From Desulfobacteraceae bacterium (GTDB taxonomy: Bacteria; Desulfobacterota; Desulfobacteria; Desulfobacterales; UBA5616), in contig VMSV01000086.1 in NCBI GenBank assembly GCA_013791935.1, positions 1-37,056 of the forward strand: DNA of 37,056 nt, read 5' to 3'. The notes beneath the pieces are model-generated. The model ran no database searches. It saw only the letters and a program-made list of their open reading frames with translations, and was not told where the DNA came from. Every line of letters starts with the position of its first letter. The first letter of the stretch is position 1. The translations under genes and the position numbers were made by a program. Shown piece after piece: positions 8,839 to 15,808 of this stretch.

Positions 8839-10257
8839 ATGGGAATTACCCTGCCGAAAACAAAGATTGTCTGCACCATCGGACCAGCCAGTGAGTCCCC
8901 TGAGACCATTCGGGAGCTGATTTTAAGCGGTATGGGTGTGGCCCGGTTGAATTTTTCCCATGGAACCCACTTGGAGCATGAGAAAAAAATTCGCATGATT
9001 CGAACCATAGCCGAAGATCTGGGCAAACCCGTTGCCATATTACAGGACCTGGGTGGTCCCAAAATCCGGGTGGGGTATATCCCTGATCCGGGAGTTCTTT
9101 TGGAAACGGGCCAGGACGTGATTCTGACCACCCGGGCCGTTGAAGGGTCCAGGCAGCGAATTTCCGTTTCCTACCCTCTTTTAAACGAAGATGTCAAAAC
9201 CGGGGATCGTATCCTTCTGGCGGATGGATTTCTCGAACTCCGGGTGCGTTCGGTGACCGGATCTGAAATCCTTTGCGAGGTTATCACAGGTGGAGTGCTC
9301 ACCTCTCACAAAGGGATCAATCTGCCCACCGGAACCCTTCGAGTGCCTTCCATGACGGAGAAAGACCGCGTGGATCTGGCCTTTGGCCTTTCCCATGATG
9401 TGGATTATATCGGGTTGTCCTTTGTTCGGTCCGCTTCGGACATTCAACACCTGAAAGAACTCATTCGTCTGGAAAACAAGGACACGCCGGTCATCGCCAA
9501 AATTGAAACCCATGAGGCGATCGATCATTATGAAGAGATTCTGGATGCGGCGGATGCCATCATGGTGGCCCGGGGAGACATGGGGGTGGAAATTCCCCTG
9601 GAGGAAGTTCCCACCATCCAGAAGCAATTGATTCAAAAAGCAAATGCCCGGGGAAAGCCGGTCATTACTGCCACCCAGATGCTGCGATCCATGGTGGATG
9701 CTCCCCGCCCCACCCGGGCCGAGGCTTCGGATGTGGCCAACGCCGTTCTGGATGGAACCGATGCCGTCATGCTTTCGGAAGAAACAGCCTCGGGTAATTA
9801 TCCTGTGGAGGCGGTCCGGTTTATGGTTCGCATTGTTGCCCAAGCAGAAAAAACCTACCCGCCGGATCAGTATCTTCAAATGATTCCGAAAAATGATATT
9901 TCGGAATCTGTAACCTATGCGGTATGTGTATTGGCTGGCCATCTGGGAGCGGCCGCCATTCTGGCCCCCACCCAGTCCGGTCGCACGGCCATGCTTATCT
10001 CGCGGCTCAGGCCCAACCAGCCGATCATTGGGTTTACTTCCAACCCGAAAACCTTGAGACGGCTTTCCCTGTTCCGTGGCGTTTATCCCCGTTTGATTGA
10101 GGATCCCAAGGATACGGAGGATATCATTGAAATCGCCGTAAAACGCGCTGTTGAAACAGGAGATATGGCTGAAGGGGCATTGGCGGTCATCACGGCGGGA
10201 CATCCTCTGTGGTCAGCTGGTATGACCAATATGATTCAGGTAATAAAATGTTGCTGA
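8839..10257 (+). CDS. pyk: Pyruvate kinase
   Basis: A 472-residue glycolytic enzyme that transfers phosphate from phosphoenolpyruvate to ADP. The N-terminal 'KTKIVCTIGPASESPETI' and 'ARLNFSHG', the B domain (about 70-170), the active-site 'IAKIETHEA' and 'MVARGDMGVEIPLE', and the signature 'VLDGTDAVMLSEETASGNYP' are all present. The C-terminal regulatory domain is complete ('PTQSGRTAMLISRLRPNQPI'). It starts 33 bp after the radical SAM gene and may be partly co-transcribed with it, though it probably also has its own promoter. It ends convergently with the histidine kinase gene; the 79 bp between show no clear terminator. Confidence 0.97.
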   Translation: MGITLPKTKIVCTIGPASESPETIRELILSGMGVARLNFSHGTHLEHEKKIRMIRTIAEDLGKPVAILQDLGGPKIRVGYIPDPGVLLETGQDVILTTRAVEGSRQRISVSYPLLNEDVKTGDRILLADGFLELRVRSVTGSEILCEVITGGVLTSHKGINLPTGTLRVPSMTEKDRVDLAFGLSHDVDYIGLSFVRSASDIQHLKELIRLENKDTPVIAKIETHEAIDHYEEILDAADAIMVARGDMGVEIPLEEVPTIQKQLIQKANARGKPVITATQMLRSMVDAPRPTRAEASDVANAVLDGTDAVMLSEETASGNYPVEAVRFMVRIVAQAEKTYPPDQYLQMIPKNDISESVTYAVCVLAGHLGAAAILAPTQSGRTAMLISRLRPNQPIIGFTSNPKTLRRLSLFRGVYPRLIEDPKDTEDIIEIAVKRAVETGDMAEGALAVITAGHPLWSAGMTNMIQVIKCC

Positions 10258-10336
10258 TTCCGTTTCGCATTCAAGCGGCACTTTCGTTAGCTGCGTCGAA
10301 GGCTCATAGAGGCCAAGCCGGGAGATAAGGTAAATC

Positions 10337-11929
10337 CTATGCTGCCAGGATCTCCTGCAATTTCTTTGACATCAACCTAAGAGAGAACGGTTTCTGAACA
10401 AATCCTTGAGCGCCTGCGTCCAGAATTTCCTGAGCCGGACCTTCAATGGAATAGCCGCTGCACACGATGACTTTCAGGTTCGGGCGGTCTTTCATGAGAA
10501 AATGATAAACCTCTTTCCCATTCATGTCAGGCAACAGAATATCCAGGATGGCCAGGTCGATGGCGCCATGAAAGGTTTTGGAAACAGCCAAAGCTTCTCC
10601 CCCGGTCCTGGCCTTTAGAACGAAGTAGCCCAGGCGCGTCAATAATGCGTGAATCACATCCATGACCAGCGGCTCATCTTCAATCAAGAGAATGGTGCCG
10701 GTTGTCTTCTGCGGCATGGCCTTTGGCATATTCTCCCATTTTTCATCACCCTCGGCAATGGCAGGAAGGTAAATATGAACCACTGTCCCTCTGTTCAGTT
10801 GTGACTCCATGGAAATCCAGCCATTGTGGTTTTTTACAATCCCATAGGCAGCAGCCAAACCAAGTCCGCGACCCTGCATTTTGGTGGTAAAAAAAGGTTC
10901 GAATACCCGCTTCCTTGTCTCTTCATCCATGCCTTTGCCGTTGTCTTCTATTTTGAGGTCAACATAATCCCCGGGATTCAGTCCCGAAAAGTCAGCAGCT
11001 TTTTCCCGGCTTATTTTTACGTTTTCGCATGAGATCTTGATACAACCTTCTTCTTCCATGGCCTCTGACGCGTTGGCCAACAGGGCGGACAATACCATTT
11101 GAATCTGGGTTGAATCAACTCTGGTTTCCCAAACGTCTCGGGAAAGTTCAGCCTCAATACGAACGGAAGATTTAAGGGTGTGATTGAGCAAGGGAAGCGT
11201 TTCCCTTATGAAGTGATTCAATGTAATGTTTTCGGCCTGATATTTGCCGCCTCTGGCATAGGCCAGCAATTGACTGGTCAATTGGGTCATTTTAAAAGCC
11301 GCGTGTTGCATGTCATCCATGCGCTTGGCAAAGTTTCCATCACTGGGTTCATCCATGTCAAGAAATTCAAGGTTTCCGATGATCACGTGCAGGGCATTGT
11401 TAAATTGATGGGCAATTCCGCCGGCCAGGGTGGCGATGGCTTCCATTTTCTGAGATACGCGCAGCTGGGCTTCAAGCTTCTGCCTGATTTGCTCTGCTTG
11501 CTTTCGCTCCGTAATGTCCCGGATATTGCATTGAATCACCTGCTTGCAGGCGACCTGATAGACATTGCTGACAAACTCTACGTCAACATGCCTTCTGTCC
11601 TTGGTTTCAAGGGGTAAATGCTCGTAACGGACATATCCCTTTTCCTGTAATTGACTGAATATCCTTCGACTTTCCCGAATATCCCGGAAGGGACCGATCT
11701 CCCAGAGTTTTTTGCCCAGGAATTCATCGTGAGAATAGGCCAGCATTTCTAATAGAAATGGATTTACGTCGTCGATCTGCCCGGTGGCAGCATCCAGGAT
11801 CAGGATACCATCCCGGGCTGTTTCAAAAAGCCGATGGTATCTCATTTCAGAGGCCTGCAGCGCCTCGCCTGTTCCAGTGGAATCCTGGTTTTTCTTTTCA
11901 AAAGTTTTTAGAGGTGGTTTTTGGTCCAT
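10337..11929 (-). CDS. PAS-sensor hybrid histidine kinase with C-terminal receiver
   Basis: 530 residues with no membrane segment, so cytoplasmic. Order: one PAS domain (about 32-143), a HisKA dimerisation domain with phospho-acceptor H174 in 'GGIAHQFNNAL', and a HATPase domain with the N box 'LLANASEAME' and the G boxes 'DNGKGMD' and 'GRGLGLAAAYG'. A receiver domain (about 410-528) follows, with phospho-acceptor D463 in 'ILDILLPD' and conserved lysine in 'QKPF'. No output domain follows, so phosphate probably passes to another protein. The neighbouring receiver gene lacks its acceptor aspartate. The PAS domain is strikingly similar to the third PAS of the sigma-54 activator at 15809-18208. 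It is probably the last gene of the BON operon. Ribosome site GGGGAGAA precedes the ATG. Confidence 0.92.
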   Translation of the reverse strand: MDQKPPLKTFEKKNQDSTGTGEALQASEMRYHRLFETARDGILILDAATGQIDDVNPFLLEMLAYSHDEFLGKKLWEIGPFRDIRESRRIFSQLQEKGYVRYEHLPLETKDRRHVDVEFVSNVYQVACKQVIQCNIRDITERKQAEQIRQKLEAQLRVSQKMEAIATLAGGIAHQFNNALHVIIGNLEFLDMDEPSDGNFAKRMDDMQHAAFKMTQLTSQLLAYARGGKYQAENITLNHFIRETLPLLNHTLKSSVRIEAELSRDVWETRVDSTQIQMVLSALLANASEAMEEEGCIKISCENVKISREKAADFSGLNPGDYVDLKIEDNGKGMDEETRKRVFEPFFTTKMQGRGLGLAAAYGIVKNHNGWISMESQLNRGTVVHIYLPAIAEGDEKWENMPKAMPQKTTGTILLIEDEPLVMDVIHALLTRLGYFVLKARTGGEALAVSKTFHGAIDLAILDILLPDMNGKEVYHFLMKDRPNLKVIVCSGYSIEGPAQEILDAGAQGFVQKPFSLRLMSKKLQEILAA

Positions 11930-11988
11930 GTTAACTTCTCCCCTGCCAATTCCATTGAAAGAAGATAAGGGATTTTAGGTTCAGTTTT

Positions 11989-12564
11989 TTAAGCATTTTC
12001 TGTGGGATTCAACTCCTTGGGTTCAACGTACTTCAGGCTAAATGGATTGGCTTTGCTCTGCCCCACATGCAGGCCTGGCCGGTCATCACTATAATGGCTA
12101 TTAAAGCGGGATATGCTGCTGATGTTCGGAGTTTCTATTAATTTGCATTTGCGCATGGTTTCACTCAAATCGCCCGGAGAAAACGGTTTGAACAACCAGC
12201 CGTCAACGATTCCGGTGTTCATATACCCGGCCACATCACCACATGCAAGTCCGGTCATGAGGATTACTTTTGTATTCTGTGAAGTATCCTTGATCTGTTT
12301 GGATAGTGTGTACCCGTCGATATCCGGCATTTCCAGGCCGGATACCAAAAGATCATACCTGTATTTACGGATACAGTCCTTGGCCGCAGCACCGGAATTG
12401 ACCGCATGAACCAAGAAGCCAAGAGATTCGAGCATACGGCATGCTACTGCGACTGCGGTATGATCATCATCAACGAGCAGGACTCGTTCGGCCCCTGACT
12501 TAACCAGCATTAATGTATTTTGGATGGGTTGAACCGTTTTTTGATTGATTGAAATGGACGACAT
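11989..12564 (-). CDS. Receiver-domain protein lacking the phospho-acceptor aspartate
   Basis: 191 residues: a receiver domain at about 25-145 and a C-terminal tail of roughly 45 residues without a recognisable output domain. The acidic pocket (D32-D34 in 'LLVDDDH'), the switch threonine T104 ('ILMTG') and lysine K126 ('LFKPF') are kept. The position of the phosphorylated aspartate holds glycine (G76 in 'LLVSGLEMPDIDG'). By family knowledge it therefore cannot be phosphorylated in the usual way and may act as a constitutive or protein-binding pseudo-receiver. It lies 59 bp upstream of the hybrid kinase gene and has a good AGGAGGGAAA ribosome site. Confidence 0.88.
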   Translation of the reverse strand: MSSISINQKTVQPIQNTLMLVKSGAERVLLVDDDHTAVAVACRMLESLGFLVHAVNSGAAAKDCIRKYRYDLLVSGLEMPDIDGYTLSKQIKDTSQNTKVILMTGLACGDVAGYMNTGIVDGWLFKPFSPGDLSETMRKCKLIETPNISSISRFNSHYSDDRPGLHVGQSKANPFSLKYVEPKELNPTENA

Positions 12565-12619
12565 TTTCCCTCCTGTAGGTTTGTTGTTTGATATTGGTGT
12601 GTAATGATCACTTGATGGC

Positions 12620-12841
12620 TTATTTTTTTTTCATTGAATAAAACAGGAGCCCGCCGCCACCGGCAATTGCCCCCAGACCGACCCAGACCGGTATGTTGAC
12701 TGTCTGCTTTTCCGCAACCGACATTTCAATCGGGCCCAGTTTGATATCGTGAGTCTCTTTGGTGTAGCTGAACTTGCCGTATAAAATTCCCGCAAAACCG
12801 GCAACAACCAGTACGATGGCCATGATTTTAACCGAATCCAT
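12620..12841 (-). CDS. DUF3185 family small membrane protein
   Basis: 73 residues with an N-terminal membrane helix (about 5-24, 'IMAIVLVVAGFAGILYG'), a short hydrophilic loop containing 'KLGPIEMSVAEKQTVNIP', and a second helix (about 52-69). The pattern matches the DUF3185 family, whose function is unknown; members are usually found near other small stress-type membrane proteins, as here. Ribosome site AGAAGGAGAAA precedes the ATG. It is fourth in the predicted BON operon. Confidence 0.8.
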   Translation of the reverse strand: MDSVKIMAIVLVVAGFAGILYGKFSYTKETHDIKLGPIEMSVAEKQTVNIPVWVGLGAIAGGGGLLFYSMKKK

Positions 12842-12935
12842 TGGTTTCTCCTTCTGATTTCATAGTCGAAATTTTGAAACGCTCAATTTAGGTTTGAGTG
12901 CCTTTGGATAAAGATTGAATTCCAGTCGTTCGACG

Positions 12936-13127
12936 CTATCTTCCCACACGAATCCCTGAAATGGACCCAATGACCCCGAACACGCTTAATAGCCACAAAA
13001 CCACAACAATCACCACCACGACATTTAAGATACTTTTGATTTTTCGATCCATGGGAATGTAGTTGTTGACCAGCCAAAGAATCAGTCCGACCACCACCAG
13101 AATAATTATTAAATTGATCAAAGGCAT
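12936..13127 (-). CDS. Thivi_2564 family small membrane protein
   Basis: 63 residues. The sequence begins 'MPLINLIIILVVVGLILWLV', carries the loop 'NNYIPMDRKIKSILN', and has a second helix 'VVVVIVVVLWLLSVFGVIG'. This two-helix layout, with the charged loop after a tryptophan, is typical of the Thivi_2564 family (function unknown). A strong ribosome site (GGAGAGGAGAAG) precedes it. It is third in the predicted BON operon. Confidence 0.8.
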   Translation of the reverse strand: MPLINLIIILVVVGLILWLVNNYIPMDRKIKSILNVVVVIVVVLWLLSVFGVIGSISGIRVGR

Positions 13128-13243
13128 TTTCTTCTCCTCTCCTTCCTGAAATTGGACGGCATGCCAAGATAAAAAGAAGCAAGCGCCAGCCGATTTGAAT
13201 TTTCAGTTGCCATGGCTTTGTTTTTCGAGGCCTGCATCTCAAT

Positions 13244-13399
13244 TTAAATGCGCCCGATTAATAGAAGCACCAGCACAATCAAAAGTACCAGTCCCAACCC
13301 GCCGCTGGGATAATAGCCCCATGCCTTGCTGTGGGGCCATGTGGGAAGCGCCCCTACCAATAACAGAATCAATAGAATAAGAAGTATTGTTCCTAACAT
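13244..13399 (-). CDS. DUF3309 family small membrane protein
   Basis: 51 residues: 'MLGTILLILLILLLVGALP', the signature 'TWPHSKAWGYYPSGG', and a second hydrophobic helix ending in 'IGRI'. The W-x-x-S-x-x-W-G-Y-x-P-S-G-G motif identifies DUF3309, a family of unknown function seen in stress-related small-protein clusters. The ATG has AAGGAAGGAC upstream. It is second in the predicted BON operon, 71 bp after the BON lipoprotein gene. Confidence 0.85.
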   Translation of the reverse strand: MLGTILLILLILLLVGALPTWPHSKAWGYYPSGGLGLVLLIVLVLLLIGRI

Positions 13400-13470
13400 G
13401 TTGTCCTTCCTTCCCGCCGAAAGTTCGGCATAAGGTTACCTTCTCTTGATCTCACCTAATTTAGGTCAAC

Positions 13471-13791
13471 CTATTTCACAATCAGATTATTCTTCACAGC
13501 TGTCACGCCATCGACGCTCCTGGCAATCTGACCCGCTTTTTCCAAGGCTTTTTGAGAATCCACAAAACCGCTCAATTGAACCGTGTCCTTGAAAGTGACC
13601 ACGCTAATCTGAAATAATTTTAATAATTCATCATCTGCAAGCTTGGCCTTCACCTTGGCCGTGATCACCGAATTGTCGACATACTCTCCCACACTTTCTT
13701 GTTTTCGAGTGGACGCACAGGCGACAAAGGCGGTGAGCATCACCAGAATCACTAAATAATTTACAAAAGCAAAATTGTTTTTCTTTTTCAT
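13471..13791 (-). CDS. BON-domain lipoprotein
   Basis: 106 residues. The N-terminus is a lipoprotein signal peptide ending in a lipobox ('LTAFVAC'), so the protein is expected to be exported and lipid-anchored. The rest is one BON domain: 'NSVITAKVKAKLADDELL', then 'ISVVTFKDTVQLSGFVDS' and 'VDGVTAVKNNLIV'. BON domains occur in OsmY and related periplasmic stress proteins and are thought to bind membranes. An ATG at 13797 is two codons upstream, but its distance to AGAGGAA is too short; 13791 has the better spacing. It is the first gene behind the sigma-54 promoter at 13928-13943 and heads an apparent operon running to the kinase at 10337. Confidence 0.9.
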   Translation of the reverse strand: MKKKNNFAFVNYLVILVMLTAFVACASTRKQESVGEYVDNSVITAKVKAKLADDELLKLFQISVVTFKDTVQLSGFVDSQKALEKAGQIARSVDGVTAVKNNLIVK

Positions 13792-13927
13792 AGTCATTTC
13801 CTCTTTTCATAAAATTGTTGAATACAGGGTTTTTGAACGAAAACTCCTTTAATAACCCGTTTCGAGAATTATTGTTTATCAGATATGATTAAAGGCCTGA
13901 TTAAAGTCAGGATCATACAGATTGTAA

Positions 13928-13943
13928 AGCAAAGGTCCTGCCA
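13928..13943 (-). promoter_or_regulatory. Sigma-54 (-24/-12) promoter of the BON operon
   Basis: Read on the minus strand, TGGCAGGACCTTTGCT has the -24 TGGCA and -12 TTGCT boxes at exact 16-nt geometry. Predicted transcription start is near 13917, with a leader of about 126 nt. The gene-free stretch 13798-14147 holds this promoter, the palindrome at 14037-14078 and the inverted repeat at 14087-14137; I see no gene in it. Confidence 0.8.
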
Positions 13944-14036
13944 ACTGGTTTGTTATCAGAATTAACATGATATTATGATATAAATTCAGTTTAATAAAAA
14001 TCATTTGTGAAAATTTAAATGGATTGAGAAAGTGAT

Positions 14037-14078
14037 TTGCCCTCAGCATTTGGTGGAACCTCTGAATGTTGAGGGCAA
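14037..14078. promoter_or_regulatory. Activator palindrome, family 1 (site A)
   Basis: Perfect 9-bp arms TTGCCCTCA and TGAGGGCAA are separated by 24 bp. The interior contains ATTTGGTGGAACCTC, which recurs at 15749-15784 and, inverted, at 21934-21969. The centre lies about 114 bp upstream of the -24 box of the BON promoter, as expected for a bacterial enhancer-binding protein. Confidence 0.65.
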
Positions 14079-14086
14079 GTAGTGCA

Positions 14087-14137
14087 GAAATAAAAAATGC
14101 CTTGCAGGTGTTAAGCTTGCCGAGCATTTTTTATTTC
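14087..14137 (-). terminator. Inverted repeat, probable terminator after csbD-like gene
   Basis: A perfect 14-bp inverted repeat: GAAATAAAAAATGC at 14087-14100 pairs with GCATTTTTTATTTC at 14124-14137. It starts 11 bp after the csbD-like stop. In the minus direction it ends in a T-run. The symmetry means it could work both ways. It is A+T-rich and the loop is long (23 nt), so its strength is uncertain. Confidence 0.5.
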
Positions 14138-14147
14138 ATGTTGTTTA

Positions 14148-14312
14148 TCAGAAGGCTATTTCTTTTTGCATTCTTTTTGCCCTGCGAAAGGCTTGAATCC
14201 TTTTGTAAAACTCAATTTTTGTCTCGGTTTTGTCATTACCACCGACCTCCTTGACCTTTCCCTTTGCCTGGTGCATCTTGCCTTCTGCGTCATTTTTTGT
14301 GCTTGATTTCAT
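14148..14312 (-). CDS. CsbD-like small stress protein
   Basis: 54 residues, highly charged and lysine-rich. The N-terminal half 'DAEGKMHQAKGKVKEVGGN' fits the CsbD family pattern (EG...QaKGKvKE..G). CsbD proteins are general-stress proteins of unknown biochemical role. The second half ('FYKRIQAFRRAKRMQKEIAF') is more basic than in typical members. The ribosome site AAAGGAGC lies seven bases before the ATG. The OmpA-like remnant lies only 25 bp upstream, suggesting that they were once co-transcribed. No sigma-54 promoter was found directly upstream. Confidence 0.7.
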   Translation of the reverse strand: MKSSTKNDAEGKMHQAKGKVKEVGGNDKTETKIEFYKRIQAFRRAKRMQKEIAF

Positions 14313-14337
14313 GGTACTGCTCCTTTATGGGATGCTA

Positions 14338-14460
14338 TTATTTCACGATGATTTCAAAAAGCGCCCGCATATTCGCCTTTGCTTCTTTTGAGTAAAGTTC
14401 TTTAGGGGCAGCCTCGTGCATTGCCGGATTTGCCTCTCCATAACCAATGACGGATATCCT
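14338..14460 (-). pseudogene. Remnant of an OmpA-like C-terminal domain
   Basis: A minus-strand frame ending in TAA at 14338 reads 'ISVIGYGEANPAMHEAAPKE' followed by 'YSKEAKANMRALFEIIVK'. This resembles the last strand-turn-helix of OmpA-family peptidoglycan-binding domains (GyGe..P.........NRRVei). Upstream of about 14460 the similarity stops and stops appear in the other frames, with no signal peptide or full domain. I therefore call it the broken 3' end of an exported OmpA-like gene. The rest of the gap up to 14554 shows nothing recognisable. Confidence 0.45.
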
Positions 14461-14554
14461 CAAAAGCAAGAATGATGATTTTCGCCTCTTATTAACGGTT
14501 AAATTCACTTTTCTACTTGTCTTTCCTTGGAATCCGGAACACCCGGGACCTTAT

Positions 14555-15106
14555 TCAAAATATTTTCTGAACCCGATTCTCCACAACATAGGATTTTCCT
14601 TTCGACAAGAATTCTTCATTTTCATGGTCTCCCATGGTTATTTTTTTCATCCGGAGTAAATGCTCGGTCATTTTTCGTTCCAATTCTTTTCTATTTTCAG
14701 AAAGTTCATTCTGAAAAGCCATGGCCAAGGCATCATCCGGCTCTTTTTTGGCAAGCTCGATTTTCAGGCAAAGCTCTTTTTCGTATAGGGTGTACCTAAT
14801 GTCTTCCGTGGTCTTGATAAAGGCTTCCTGTTCTGTATTGAGTTTTTCCAGGGTTTCGGGATACAAATACCTGCCATACTCTGGATACTTGCCGACTTTC
14901 CCGAATTTCCCCGTTTCATGAAAGCCGTATCGCATCATGGTCTTGCCGTATTCCATGATTTCATCAGGATCCTGCCCCCAACCCCCCCCGTATCCTTTCC
15001 TCTGACGGCCAAAGATGAGTTCCTGGCCCAGGAGCGTTGAGGTCAATATGAAAGGAAAAACCTTTGCCAGTATTTCCGATACTTTATTCATAATGTTTGC
15101 TCCCAT
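14555..15106 (-). CDS. Spy/ZraP-like periplasmic protein
   Basis: 183 residues. The N-terminus 'ILAKVFPFILTSTLLGQELI' is hydrophobic and may act as a signal or anchor, though without a clean cleavage site. A glycine/tyrosine-rich section follows ('RKGYGGGWGQDPDE'). Then comes a long helical region with 'LNTEQEAFIKTTEDIRYTLY' and 'FQNELSENRKELERKMTEHL', the pattern of zinc-resistance/CpxP/Spy-type periplasmic proteins, which have chaperone or metal-sensing roles. The classical LTxxQ motif appears as 'LNTEQ'. The start at 15106 has AAGGAG eight bases upstream. It sits in the stress cluster behind the ABM gene, separated by a weak terminator. Confidence 0.65.
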   Translation of the reverse strand: MGANIMNKVSEILAKVFPFILTSTLLGQELIFGRQRKGYGGGWGQDPDEIMEYGKTMMRYGFHETGKFGKVGKYPEYGRYLYPETLEKLNTEQEAFIKTTEDIRYTLYEKELCLKIELAKKEPDDALAMAFQNELSENRKELERKMTEHLLRMKKITMGDHENEEFLSKGKSYVVENRVQKIF

Positions 15107-15268
15107 GGCCTGATCTCCTTTCTATGCATTGCCTGGAAAAGGAATCCATTGTCTTGCTCCTTTATGTTTGGTCCAATCCTTGGCGTAAATTACCTTCTCA
15201 TCCATGTTTTCACCCTGTTTGGCCTTATCGTTTATTCTTAATACAATTTATTCAATCAGTCACAAAAC

Positions 15269-15288
15269 CCCGAGCTTTAAATCTCGGG
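15269..15288 (-). terminator. Weak rho-independent terminator after the ABM gene
   Basis: CCCGAG (15269-15274) and CTCGGG (15283-15288) form a 6-bp G+C stem with an 8-nt loop. On the minus strand it is followed by GTTTTG. It lies 28 bp downstream of the ABM stop. The T-run is short, so termination may be partial. Confidence 0.5.
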
Positions 15289-15316
15289 AAGTAATGGCTA
15301 CCCGTAGCAAAAAAAA

Positions 15317-15625
15317 TTATGCAGGTTTTTTTATGCCTTTCGGATGGAAAACGCTATGGAATCTCATTTCAAAGGGCACTTTGAGAAGGTTCGCCGTCCC
15401 CCGGATCACCTTGAAATTCTCCGATTTCATATGGTGTTGAAGGTTTTCCCGGGTATCCCATTCCTCAAGAAGCAGGAGGTCATCTTCATCCTCCAAATTC
15501 TGGCAAAAGTCGCAGCGTCCGCATCCCTTTTCCGTCCTTATGGAACCGGCCAGGCAAGTCATGGCCTGAGACAGTTCCTTGCGCTTCTCAGGAAAGACCT
15601 TCATTCTAATGATGAGCAGGATCAT
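15317..15625 (-). CDS. Antibiotic biosynthesis monooxygenase (ABM) domain protein
   Basis: 102 residues forming one dimeric alpha-beta ABM domain: 'MKVFPEKRKELSQAM', 'DDLLLLEEWDTRENLQHHMK' and 'SENFKVIRG' are typical. The family includes cofactor-free monooxygenases and heme-degrading enzymes, but many members have no known substrate. Two cysteines in 'CGRCDFC' are unusual and might bind a metal or form a disulfide. The start is unclear: the ATG at 15625 gives the common 'MILLIIRMKV' N-terminus, but the predicted sigma-54 transcript begins only about two bases before it; the internal ATG at 15604 is the alternative. No ribosome site precedes either. Confidence 0.8.
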   Translation of the reverse strand: MILLIIRMKVFPEKRKELSQAMTCLAGSIRTEKGCGRCDFCQNLEDEDDLLLLEEWDTRENLQHHMKSENFKVIRGTANLLKVPFEMRFHSVFHPKGIKKPA

Positions 15626-15637
15626 GGAAATGGGAGT

Positions 15638-15653
15638 TGCAAGGGGCCTGCCA
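15638..15653 (-). promoter_or_regulatory. Sigma-54 (-24/-12) promoter of the ABM gene
   Basis: On the minus strand TGGCAGGCCCCTTGCA matches the consensus in both boxes with exact 16-nt geometry. The predicted start of transcription is near 15627, almost on top of the annotated ATG. Confidence 0.82.
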
Positions 15654-15748
15654 ACCAGCGGGATAGAAGATTAAATTAGAATAGTATTGTTAAATCAGAG
15701 AGTTTGACGGATTGAATCAAACATGGCAGGGGGTAAACAGGGAAATCA

Positions 15749-15784
15749 ACCTCAGGATTTGGCGGAACCTCAATATGTGGAGGA
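15749..15784. promoter_or_regulatory. Activator palindrome, family 1 (site B)
   Basis: ACCTCA and GGAGGA half-sites have the same 24-bp spacing as site A. The interior ATTTGGCGGAACCTC differs from site A by one base. The arms are less perfect than in A and C. The centre is about 113.5 bp upstream of the -24 box of the ABM promoter, and the site lies just past the 3' end of the activator gene. Confidence 0.6.
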
Positions 15785-15808
15785 TAGCATTGAGGCGATG
15801 CACATGGG

